This document shows, piece after piece, positions 32,440-40,080 of a stretch of 57,474 nucleotides of DNA. Position 1 is the stretch's first letter, and each line of letters starts with the position of its first letter. Position numbers and translations under genes: made by a program. Source of the stretch: Mogibacterium sp. (GTDB lineage: Bacteria; Bacillota; Clostridia; Peptostreptococcales; Anaerovoracaceae); assembly GCA_017505405.1 (NCBI GenBank), contig JAFVPI010000051.1, forward strand, positions 1 to 57,474, read 5' to 3'. A model generated the notes under the pieces. It was not told where the DNA came from, made no database searches, and saw nothing but the letters and a program-made list of their open reading frames with translations.

Positions 32440-34815
32440 ATGAAGAGACAATTCAAAACTATGGACGGCAACAACGCTGCTGCACATGTCTCCTACGCGT
32501 TCACAGAGGTATCCGGAATCTATCCGATTACTCCGTCCTCGCCGATGGCAGACTATGTAGACCAGTGGGCAGCTGCTGGACGCAAGAACATCTTCGGATC
32601 GACAGTACAGGTAGTCGAGATGGAGTCTGAAGCTGGTGCTGCTGGTGCTGTACACGGCTCACTCGGAGCTGGCGCACTCACCACAACTTACACAGCTTCC
32701 CAGGGACTTCTCCTGATGATCCCGAACATGTACAAGATCGCTGGAGAACTTCTTCCGGCAGTATTCCATGTATCGGCTCGTACAGTTTCGACTCACGCGC
32801 TGAACATCTTCGGAGACCACTCAGACGTTTATGCTTGCCGTCAGACAGGATTCGCAATGCTCGCAGAGAGCAATGTACAGGAAGTTATGGACCTCGCTCC
32901 TGTAGCTCACCTGGCTGCTATCGAGGGCAGAGTGCCTTTCCTGAACTTCTTCGACGGATTCAGAACATCCCACGAGATCCAGAAAGTCGCTGTATGGGAC
33001 TATGAAGATCTCAAGGAAATGTGCGACATGGAAGCTGTTAAGAAATTCCGCGACGCATGCCTGAACCCAGATCATCCTCATCTGAGAGGATCTCATGAGA
33101 ATGGCGACGTATTCTTCCAGCACAGAGAAGCATGCAACAAGTTCTATGATGCAGTTCCTGAAGTTGTTGAGAAGTACATGGCCAAGATCAATGAGAAACT
33201 CGGAACAGACTATCAGCTCTTCAACTACTATGGTGCAGCTGATGCTGACAGAGTCATCATCGCTATGGGATCCATCTGCGACGTTGCTGAGGAAGTTATC
33301 GACTACCTCAATGCAAAGGGCGAGAAGGTAGGTCTCATCAAGGTAAGACTTTACAGACCGTTCAGAGCAGACAAGCTGATCGCCGCACTGCCAAAGACAT
33401 GCAAGAAGGTTGCAGTTCTCGACAGAACAAAAGAGCCTGGCGCTCTCGGCGAGCCACTCTACCTCGACGTAATGACAGCATTCGCTGAGGCAGGAATGAG
33501 CGATGTAAAGGTTATCGGAGGACGTTACGGACTCGGTTCGAAGGATACACCTCCGGCATCAGTATTCGCAGTTTATGATGAGCTTCTCAAGGACGAGCCA
33601 AAGAGAAAGTTCACTATCGGCATCGTAGATGACGTTACGAACCTCTCGCTCGAGGAGAAGCCGGCACCGATCACAGCTCCTTCGGGAACTATCGAGTGCA
33701 AGTTCTGGGGTCTCGGCGGCGACGGAACAGTCGGAGCCAACAAGAACTCCATCAAGATCATCGGAGACCACACAGACAAGTACGTACAGGCTTACTTCCA
33801 GTATGACTCCAAGAAGACAGGCGGTGTTACAATTTCTCACCTGAGATTCGGTGACAAGCCAATCAAGAGCTCGTACTACATCAACAAGGCTGACTTCGTT
33901 GCTTGCCACAACCCATCCTACATTGAGAAGGGATTCAAGATCGTTCAGGACGTTAAGCCGGGCGGAATCTTCCTGATCAACTGCCAGTGGAAGCCTGAGG
34001 AAGTCGGACAGCACCTCAACGCTGCTGCTAAGAAGTACATCGCTGAGAACAACATCCAGCTGTACATCATCGACGCTATCGATCTCTGCGCTAAGATCGG
34101 AATGGGCAAGAGAACAAATACAACTCTCCAGTCCGCATTCTTCTCACTCGCAGAGGTACTGCCAAAGGCAGACGCAATCAAGTACATGAAGGACGCTGCT
34201 ACGAAGTCCTACCTCAAGAAGGGTCAGAACATCGTAGACATGAACCACAAGGCTATCGACGCCGGTGCTGACGCTCTTGTCAAGATCGACGTTCCTGCTG
34301 AGTGGGCTAATCCTGCTGCTGACGCTGAGAAGGCTCCTCTCGAGGGACCTGAAGCTCTCGTTAAGCAGGTCAAGAACATCCTGCTGCCGATCGACAACAT
34401 GGATGGAGACAGCCTGCCTGTATCCGCATTCCTGCCACACGTTGACGGTGAGTGGGAACTCGGAGCTTCCGCATACGAGAAGAGAGGCGTTGCTGTTATG
34501 GTTCCTGAGTGGGACAGCACAAAGTGCGCACAGTGCAACAGATGCGCATTCGTATGCCCACATGCTACTATCAGACCATATCTGCTCGACGAAGCTGAGA
34601 TGGCAGCTGCTCCGGAAGGATTCAAGGCTGTTGATCACAAGCTGAGCAAGGGCGCATATAAGTATGGTCTCGCTGTATCCCCGCTCGATTGTATGGGATG
34701 CGGAGTATGCGTAACAGTATGCCCAACCAAGTCGCTTGAAATGAAGCCGCTTGAAGAGCAGCTCTCAGAGCAGAAGAACTTCGACTATGCTGTAAAGAGC
34801 GTATCCGTCAAGTAG
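32440..34815 (+). CDS. nifJ: Pyruvate:ferredoxin oxidoreductase, N-terminal part (ends at in-frame TAG)
   Basis: The first 791 residues of PFOR (domains I to V). They contain the N-terminal pyrimidine-binding domain (YPITPSSPMADYVDQW), the gamma-domain stretch GLGGDGTVGANKNSIKII, and the ferredoxin domain with two 4Fe-4S motifs: CAQCNRC...C (Cys696, 699, 702, 706) and CMGCGVC...C (751, 754, 757, 761). The frame ends at TAG (34813-34815) within the linker VKSVSVK before the TPP domain, which continues in the same frame right after the TAG. The full reading frame, with one residue for TAG, is 1176 codons long, the normal PFOR length. GGGAG lies upstream of the ATG. It converts pyruvate and CoA to acetyl-CoA, CO2 and reduced ferredoxin; whether a whole enzyme is made depends on the TAG. 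Confidence 0.95.
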   Translation: MKRQFKTMDGNNAAAHVSYAFTEVSGIYPITPSSPMADYVDQWAAAGRKNIFGSTVQVVEMESEAGAAGAVHGSLGAGALTTTYTASQGLLLMIPNMYKIAGELLPAVFHVSARTVSTHALNIFGDHSDVYACRQTGFAMLAESNVQEVMDLAPVAHLAAIEGRVPFLNFFDGFRTSHEIQKVAVWDYEDLKEMCDMEAVKKFRDACLNPDHPHLRGSHENGDVFFQHREACNKFYDAVPEVVEKYMAKINEKLGTDYQLFNYYGAADADRVIIAMGSICDVAEEVIDYLNAKGEKVGLIKVRLYRPFRADKLIAALPKTCKKVAVLDRTKEPGALGEPLYLDVMTAFAEAGMSDVKVIGGRYGLGSKDTPPASVFAVYDELLKDEPKRKFTIGIVDDVTNLSLEEKPAPITAPSGTIECKFWGLGGDGTVGANKNSIKIIGDHTDKYVQAYFQYDSKKTGGVTISHLRFGDKPIKSSYYINKADFVACHNPSYIEKGFKIVQDVKPGGIFLINCQWKPEEVGQHLNAAAKKYIAENNIQLYIIDAIDLCAKIGMGKRTNTTLQSAFFSLAEVLPKADAIKYMKDAATKSYLKKGQNIVDMNHKAIDAGADALVKIDVPAEWANPAADAEKAPLEGPEALVKQVKNILLPIDNMDGDSLPVSAFLPHVDGEWELGASAYEKRGVAVMVPEWDSTKCAQCNRCAFVCPHATIRPYLLDEAEMAAAPEGFKAVDHKLSKGAYKYGLAVSPLDCMGCGVCVTVCPTKSLEMKPLEEQLSEQKNFDYAVKSVSVK
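34813..34815 (+). other. In-frame TAG codon inside the PFOR gene
   Basis: Context AAG-TAG-GAA between the Fd domain and the TPP domain. Coding quality and the reading frame are unbroken on both sides, no indel is needed to join them, and no ATG, GTG or TTG follows in frame before 35086. TAG ends many other genes here (for example at 11777, 20926, 42531, 49429), so it is a working stop in this genome. Confidence 0.9.
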
Positions 34816-35970
34816 GAATTCGCAGACAACAGCAACCTGATCAAGTCGCAGTTCAAGACTCCGCTCCTCGAGTTCTCGGGCTCCTGCGCAGGATGTGCTG
34901 AGACATCATATGCAAGACTTATCACACAGCTTTGCGGAGATCACACATTCATCTCCAACGCTACAGGATGCTCCTCAATCTGGGGCGGCCCTGGCGCAAC
35001 AGCACCTTACACAACTGACGCATGCGGACATGGTCCTGCATGGAACAACTCCCTCTTCGAGGACAACGCTGAGCACGGTCTCGGAATGAGAATGGCTATC
35101 AAGGCCAGAAGAGCTAAGATCAAGGCTGACGTTGAGGCTCTGGTAGAGGCAGGAGTACCTGCAGAGGTCAAGGATGCAGCTGACGCATGGTTCGCAGTAT
35201 TCAATGATCCTGTTGAGTCAAGAGCTAAGGGCGAAGAGCTCGCAGCAGCACTCGAGAAGGCAGGCATCGGAGCTGAGATCGTAGAGCGCAAAGACCTCCT
35301 CGGCGAGAAGACCGTATGGATCTTCGGCGGAGACGGCTGGGCATACGATATCGGTTACGGCGGACTCGATCACGTACTCGCAAGCGGCGAGAACGTAAAC
35401 GTAATGGTATTCGATACAGAGGTTTACTCCAACACAGGCGGACAGGCTTCCAAGGCTTCCAACATCGGACAGGTAGCACAGTTCGCTGCAGCTGGTAAGG
35501 CAATCGAGAAGAAGTCGCTGTCTCAGATCGCTATGGCTTACGGCTATGTATACGTAGCTCAGGTAGCTATGGGCGCTGACCCGAATCAGACTCTGAAGGC
35601 AATGAACGAAGCTATCGCTTACGACGGCCCATCCCTGATCATCGGATACTCCCCATGCGAGATGCACTCCATCAAGGGCGGCATGATGAACTGCCAGATG
35701 GAGATGAAGAAGGCTGTAGATTGCGGTTACTGGAACCTCTTCAGATTCAACCCTGCTGCAAAGGCAGAAGGCAAGAATCCGTTCACACTGGACAGCAAGG
35801 TACCTGCAGGCGGATATCAGGAATTCCTGAAGAACGAAGCACGTTACAACAGACTGACCAGAGAGAATCCGGAAAGAGCAGAGAAGCTCTTCGCGGAGAA
35901 CGAGGCAGCTGCAATGGCACGTTACGAGAAGCTGAAGAAGTTCGTAGACTTCTACGCACCGGAAGCTTAA
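34816..35970 (+). CDS. nifJ: Pyruvate:ferredoxin oxidoreductase, C-terminal TPP/4Fe-4S part
   Basis: 384 codons in the same frame as the N-terminal part, directly after the TAG. It holds SQFKTPLLEFSGSCAGCAETSY (proximal cluster Cys pair), NATGCSSIWGG (third Cys), the TPP-binding motif GDGWAYDIGYGGLDHVLASGENVNVMVFDTEVYSNTGG, and YSPCEMHSI (fourth cluster Cys). If translation had to start anew, the first usable codon is ATG 35086, which would remove the CAGC pair and NATGC and so three of the four cluster ligands, making a separate functional subunit unlikely. The TAA at 35968-35970 is followed by a UUCG-loop terminator. Readthrough, a nonsense allele or a sequence error are the alternatives. 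Confidence 0.88.
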   Translation, partial: EFADNSNLIKSQFKTPLLEFSGSCAGCAETSYARLITQLCGDHTFISNATGCSSIWGGPGATAPYTTDACGHGPAWNNSLFEDNAEHGLGMRMAIKARRAKIKADVEALVEAGVPAEVKDAADAWFAVFNDPVESRAKGEELAAALEKAGIGAEIVERKDLLGEKTVWIFGGDGWAYDIGYGGLDHVLASGENVNVMVFDTEVYSNTGGQASKASNIGQVAQFAAAGKAIEKKSLSQIAMAYGYVYVAQVAMGADPNQTLKAMNEAIAYDGPSLIIGYSPCEMHSIKGGMMNCQMEMKKAVDCGYWNLFRFNPAAKAEGKNPFTLDSKVPAGGYQEFLKNEARYNRLTRENPERAEKLFAENEAAAMARYEKLKKFVDFYAPEA

Positions 35971-35994
35971 TCGCAGCACAACATCACATCAAAG

Positions 35995-36022
35995 GAGCCG
36001 GTCTTCGGACCGGCTCTTTTAT
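35995..36022 (+). terminator. Rho-independent terminator after PFOR
   Basis: Stem GAGCCGGTC / GACCGGCTC (35995-36003 with 36008-36016) around a TTCG tetraloop, followed by TTTTATT. Confidence 0.92.
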
Positions 36023-36037
36023 TACATATCGTAAATA

Positions 36038-36198
36038 CTGCAGACGGAATGGATCCTTTCGCTCGTGCCTCGTTGTCTCGAAGCACAAGCCGCTTCATCG
36101 CTCCTCCAATGGCTCCGGGAATAAGTTCCCGGATTCCTTTCGCTGTCGGAGCCCTGCCGCGGTGTGCTTCAGTTCCTCCTCGGACCATCTCGCTGCAG
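36038..36198. repeat. Long intergenic palindromic element B (161 bp)
   Basis: The ends pair imperfectly: CTGCAGACGGAATGGATCC (36038-36056) with GGACCATCTCGCTGCAG (36182-36198). Inside is a perfect hairpin TCCGGGAA / TTCCCGGA (around 36116-36135) enclosed by GCTCCG / CGGAGC. The sequence GGATCCTTTCGCT recurs as GGATTCCTTTCGCT. The core CTCGTTGTCTCGAA resembles elements A and C. It fills much of the 347-bp PFOR-fba gap; no gene is seen in it. Confidence 0.65.
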
Positions 36199-36253
36199 GA
36201 TTCATGCCGCCTGCTTTCATTCTCTTATGTATTTTAAAGAAGCAGAATTGCGG

Positions 36254-36282
36254 TTGAATGTACGTACGATAGAAGGTAAAAT
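36254..36282 (+). promoter_or_regulatory. Promoter of fba
   Basis: TTGAAT (36254-36259), a 17-bp spacer and TAAAAT (36277-36282), about 35 bp upstream of the fba start codon. Confidence 0.75.
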
Positions 36283-36317
36283 AAAAGTGTGTTATTTATG
36301 AAGAAGGAGGTACACAT

Positions 36318-37286
36318 ATGCCACTCGTAACAACAACCGAAATGTTCAAGAAGGCTTATGACGGCGGATATGCTATCGGAGCTTTCAACGTAAACAATAT
36401 GGAGATCGTACAGGGCATCACAGAAGCTGCCGGCGAGCTCAGAAGCCCTGTAATCCTGCAGGTTTCGAAGGGCGCACGCGCTTATGCTAACCACACATAT
36501 CTGGTTAAGCTGGTAGAGGCTGCTATCATCGAGAACCCTGAGATCCCTATTGCACTCCACCTTGACCACGGTGATTCATTCGAGCTTTGCAAGAGCTGCA
36601 TCGACGGAGGATTCACTTCGGTAATGATCGACATGTCTTCGAAGTCATTCGAAGAAAACATCGCTGTAACAAAGCAGGTAGTAGATTATGCTCATGCTCA
36701 TGGCGTAGTAGTAGAGGCTGAACTCGGAACACTCGCCGGAGTAGAGGATGAGGTAGTCGTAGAAGCCGGACACGAGAGCTATACAAGACCTGAAGAGGTT
36801 GAGGAGTTCGTAAGCAGAACAGGCTGCGATTCTCTGGCAATCGCAATCGGAACTTCCCATGGCGCATACAAGTTCACACCGGCACAGTGCACAAGAAACG
36901 AAGAAGGCATACTCGTACCGCCTCCACTGCGTTTCGACGTACTCGAAGAAGTAACAAAGAGACTGCCGGGATTCCCGATCGTTCTCCACGGATCTTCATC
37001 TGTTCCGCAGGAGTTCGTAAAGATAGTAAATACATACGGCGGCAACATGCCTGACGCTGTAGGTATTCCTGAAGCACAGCTCCGTAAGGCAGCAGAGTCT
37101 GCAGTCTGCAAGATCAACATCGACTCGGATATCCGTCTCGCAATGACAGGTAACATCCGTAAGTACTTCGCAGAGCATCCTGATCACTTCGACCCGCGTC
37201 AGTATCTGAAGCCGGCAAGACAGGCTGTAAAGGATATGGTAGCTCACAAGATCGTAAACGTTCTCGGATCGGACGGAAAGATTTAG
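36318..37286 (+). CDS. fba: Class II fructose-bisphosphate aldolase
   Basis: A 322-residue zinc-dependent aldolase that splits fructose 1,6-bisphosphate in glycolysis. Motifs include HLDHGD (residues 81-86, with catalytic Asp83 and Zn ligand His84), VEAELG with a metal-binding Glu, GTSHGAYKF with the second Zn His, and LHGSSS with the third. The ending KINIDSDIRLAMT is typical. The AAGAAGGAGG site is 8 bp upstream and a TTGAAT-17-TAAAAT promoter is visible. It is a single-gene transcript between two terminators. Codon use matches the other central-metabolism genes nearby. Confidence 0.96.
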   Translation: MPLVTTTEMFKKAYDGGYAIGAFNVNNMEIVQGITEAAGELRSPVILQVSKGARAYANHTYLVKLVEAAIIENPEIPIALHLDHGDSFELCKSCIDGGFTSVMIDMSSKSFEENIAVTKQVVDYAHAHGVVVEAELGTLAGVEDEVVVEAGHESYTRPEEVEEFVSRTGCDSLAIAIGTSHGAYKFTPAQCTRNEEGILVPPPLRFDVLEEVTKRLPGFPIVLHGSSSVPQEFVKIVNTYGGNMPDAVGIPEAQLRKAAESAVCKINIDSDIRLAMTGNIRKYFAEHPDHFDPRQYLKPARQAVKDMVAHKIVNVLGSDGKI

Positions 37287-37310
37287 GCTCTGAAACAACT
37301 GAACATGAAG

Positions 37311-37341
37311 CGGCGCAGAAATTCATTCTGCGCCGTTTTTT
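37311..37341 (+). terminator. Rho-independent terminator after fba
   Basis: Perfect 10-bp stem CGGCGCAGAA (37311-37320) / TTCTGCGCCG (37326-37335), followed by six Ts. Confidence 0.93.
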
Positions 37342-37387
37342 CATACTCGTTCCCGGCAGGATACTCTGCCGGGAGGAGCAAATAATA

Positions 37388-37547
37388 CAGCCGCAGCTGA
37401 TCCGGAGATATCCCTTCCGGAGTTTATCGCTCATAAGCGTGCGAAAGCCGGTATAGGCTTAAGGGCTGCTGGATTGCTAAATGCGTTAGTTAATGGCTGC
37501 GTCCAGCTTCGCTCATTCCGGTCGGGATACTCTCCGGCGCGCGGCTG
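37388..37547. repeat. Long intergenic palindromic element D (160 bp)
   Basis: CAGCCGC (37388-37394) and CCGGAGATATCCC (37402-37414) pair with GCGGCTG (37541-37547) and GGGATACTCTCCGG (37524-37537), so the outer arms close a stem of about 20 bp with a bulge. CCGGA / TCCGG extend it inwards. A separate hairpin TCCCGGCAG / CTGCCGGGA lies just upstream near 37350-37373. No gene is seen between fba and the ABC gene. Confidence 0.6.
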
Positions 37548-37665
37548 TGATAAGCGGGCGGCAGTATGTAATTTCTGTAAGGATTCAGACTGAAAACGGG
37601 CTAGAATGATATACTTTCCTGGAATATATGGTGTGCTCTGCATGCCGCAGCAGGGAGGACATAAT

Positions 37666-40077
37666 TTGTCTCATACGATAGAACTCAGAAAAGTCTCAAA
37701 ATACTATGCTGCCGAAGATTCGGTCAGCATGGGTTTTTCACGTATAGATCTCAACCTAGACATCGGTGAGTTCGTTGCAATAACCGGCGAGAGCGGAAGC
37801 GGAAAGTCCACTCTCCTCAACGTTATCAGCGGACTTGATACCTATGAAGAGGGTGAGATGTTTGTTTGCGGAGAAGATACCACCGCTTACGGAACTGAAG
37901 ACTACGAATTATACCGCAAAACGTACATAGGCAACATCTTTCAGGACTTCAACCTGATCAACAGCTATACAGTTTATCAGAATATCGAGGCTGTTATGCT
38001 TTTATCCGGAAAGAGGAGCGGAGAGTGTAGAAACAGGATACTCGAGCTGATCGATCTGGTAGGGCTCAGCAAGTACCGCCGCACAAAAGTCTCGAAGCTG
38101 TCCGGGGGCCAGAAGCAAAGAGTTGCCATCGCGCGCGCACTTGCGAAAAATGCGCCGATAATCGTTGCGGATGAGCCTACGGGCAATCTCGACAGTGCTT
38201 CGGCTCAGAGCGTCATGGAGACACTTGCCAAAGTGTCTGCTGATAAGCTTGTCGTCATCGTTACGCATAACTATGAGCAGGCCGAGCCTTATGTGACCCG
38301 CAAGCTCACGATGAATGACGGCAAGATAATAGAGGATAAAAAGATCGGGCCGCGCCGCCTTACCGAGGATGATTATCTTGCAGAGGTAGGCGCTTATACC
38401 GCATCTCCTGCTGAAGGCAGGGACGGACAGAAGAGGAGAGAAGGGCGCGTAGCGAGGGCGGAAAAAGCGGAAAAAGCAAAGGAAGCAGGCATCACGACTC
38501 AGCATGCTGAAGCTCCGGCGCCGGGAAAGATGCGTAAATCTTCAGAGTTAAAACTCGGTATCCGCAATACATTTAACCTGCCGGCAAAATTCATATTGCT
38601 CTTCATTGTGTATTTCTTTGTATCTACTGCAGTGCTCAGTCAGTATGCGACCACCAAAAACAGCATGCACGAGGGCGATCTGCTGGGAAACAATCCTTAC
38701 TTTGTAAACGCAGACACGGACAGGATCATAGTTAAAAAGAAGGATGAGAGTGCTTTTACTGATGAGGACTTTGCTGCAGTAGAGTCGACGGAAAATATAA
38801 AGGGTATAGTAAAGAACGACCTTGTGATGGACAGCGGCGTAAGTTTCAGCCTTGGAGATTTTTATGTCGAAGGCCCGGTGATGCCCGTCAGCTCGATCAG
38901 CGGGAGCGATATCACATACGGGCACATGCCTGAGAACGACTATGAGATCGTTATAAAGCTTGATGCTTCGTCTGACGCGCTTACCATGGGGAATCCGTCA
39001 GAGTACATCGGCCTGCCCGTAAAGCTCAGGGATATGAGCCATATGCAGGCTTATCAGTTCGAAAAAAGTATCCGCATCGCGGGGATCATAGTGAGCGATG
39101 GAGTCAGTGACAATGAGATCTACTCGCTCTATGGATATTCAACTATATATGCGAGCGAGAACGTCGGCAATGAGCTGCTCATATCGATGATGGCGGCAAG
39201 CTCAAAAACCGAATTGAACTTTGCGGGAAAAAAAGTCAACTGCGATTATGAGCGGGGGATCTATACATCTGATAAAGTACCTGAGGGCAAGGTCTATCTG
39301 CTGCAGGATCAGGCGTATTTCTACAAGGATGAAAAAGCTGTTGGAGAGGATTTCAGCCTCAAAGTGAAAAACAGATTCTTCGAATCAAAGGGGAAGTACA
39401 CAGTAGATAAGATCCTGACTGATGAAAACTGCAAGGAACTCGCAGGCATACCGAAAGATGAATTCGACATGTATTACAACTGCGTATTCATCAGTGAAAA
39501 GGATTTCAGGAAGCTCTTTGACAAGGGCTATTATCAGATAAGCGCGATCATGGCAAATGAGCAGGATTCGGACGCAACACAGCAGGCTCTTAATGAGAAG
39601 GGATTCTCTGCATTTGCAATAAAGGACTCGCTTTCGGATGTCACAGGCGGCTTCGGAGGGGTCATGAGCCTTATGACATACGCAAGGCTTGCGCTCGAAT
39701 TCATTATCCTGTTCTTTATAGCATATGCTGTCATCAGACTGATCATGAGATCGCGCAACTCATATTACGCAACTCTCAGGATACTGGGTGCTACAAAAGG
39801 CAATACCGACACCATACTGAGGGTCGAGCTTATCCTCATGATGCTCATTGCCTACAGTGCAGACCTGGCATTCGCGCTGCTCATCAAAAGGGGCGTGCTG
39901 CAGGATCTGGTCCGGAATGACCTGAAAGAAGTAGTAAAAATGCTGCATTATCTCACGCCGCTTGATTACGGTGTGCTCGGAGCAGCTCTGCTGATCATGT
40001 CGCTCCTGATCGCAAACAGATACTCCAGGCACATCTTCACGAAGAGCGCCATGAAGGCATTCAGAGAGGGGGCGTAG
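37666..40077 (+). CDS. ABC transporter, fused ATPase-permease (MacB/FtsX type), subunit 1
   Basis: An 803-residue fusion. The N-terminal ABC ATPase (residues about 5-230) has Walker [10 protein letters not shown], signature LSGGQKQR and Walker [14 protein letters not shown] linker rich in Lys, Glu and Ala follows (about 240-290). A transmembrane helix near 305-325 ([16 protein letters not shown]) leads to a large extracytoplasmic MacB-type domain, and three helices form the FtsX domain at the C-terminus. The start is TTG 37666, with GGGAGG 8 bp upstream; an upstream ATG frame is not supported. It lies 3 bp before its partner, so the two likely form a heterodimer. Substrate unknown: peptides, lipoproteins or antimicrobials are the usual options. 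Confidence 0.9.
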   Translation: MSHTIELRKVSKYYAAEDSVSMGFSRIDLNLDIGEFVAITGESGSGKSTLLNVISGLDTYEEGEMFVCGEDTTAYGTEDYELYRKTYIGNIFQDFNLINSYTVYQNIEAVMLLSGKRSGECRNRILELIDLVGLSKYRRTKVSKLSGGQKQRVAIARALAKNAPIIVADEPTGNLDSASAQSVMETLAKVSADKLVVIVTHNYEQAEPYVTRKLTMNDGKIIEDKKIGPRRLTEDDYLAEVGAYTASPAEGRDGQKRREGRVARAEKAEKAKEAGITTQHAEAPAPGKMRKSSELKLGIRNTFNLPAKFILLFIVYFFVSTAVLSQYATTKNSMHEGDLLGNNPYFVNADTDRIIVKKKDESAFTDEDFAAVESTENIKGIVKNDLVMDSGVSFSLGDFYVEGPVMPVSSISGSDITYGHMPENDYEIVIKLDASSDALTMGNPSEYIGLPVKLRDMSHMQAYQFEKSIRIAGIIVSDGVSDNEIYSLYGYSTIYASENVGNELLISMMAASSKTELNFAGKKVNCDYERGIYTSDKVPEGKVYLLQDQAYFYKDEKAVGEDFSLKVKNRFFESKGKYTVDKILTDENCKELAGIPKDEFDMYYNCVFISEKDFRKLFDKGYYQISAIMANEQDSDATQQALNEKGFSAFAIKDSLSDVTGGFGGVMSLMTYARLALEFIILFFIAYAVIRLIMRSRNSYYATLRILGATKGNTDTILRVELILMMLIAYSADLAFALLIKRGVLQDLVRNDLKEVVKMLHYLTPLDYGVLGAALLIMSLLIANRYSRHIFTKSAMKAFREGA

Positions 40078-40080
40078 CGG

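Noticed and set aside
34813-34815. General reassignment of TAG to an amino acid
   Set aside because: Many other genes in the window end at TAG just before terminators or start codons, so TAG is a normal stop. Only a local effect remains possible.
35086-35970. Independent PFOR C-terminal subunit starting at ATG 35086
   Set aside because: No ribosome binding site is present and the start would drop the CAGC and NATGC cysteines needed for the proximal cluster.
35218-35979. 253-codon minus-strand frame under the PFOR C-terminal part
   Set aside because: The plus strand carries clear PFOR motifs; the minus frame has no domain and follows from codon bias.
37606-37665. Upstream ATG start for the first ABC protein
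   Set aside because: No ribosome binding site precedes it, whereas TTG 37666 has GGGAGG at correct spacing and begins the conserved ATPase domain.
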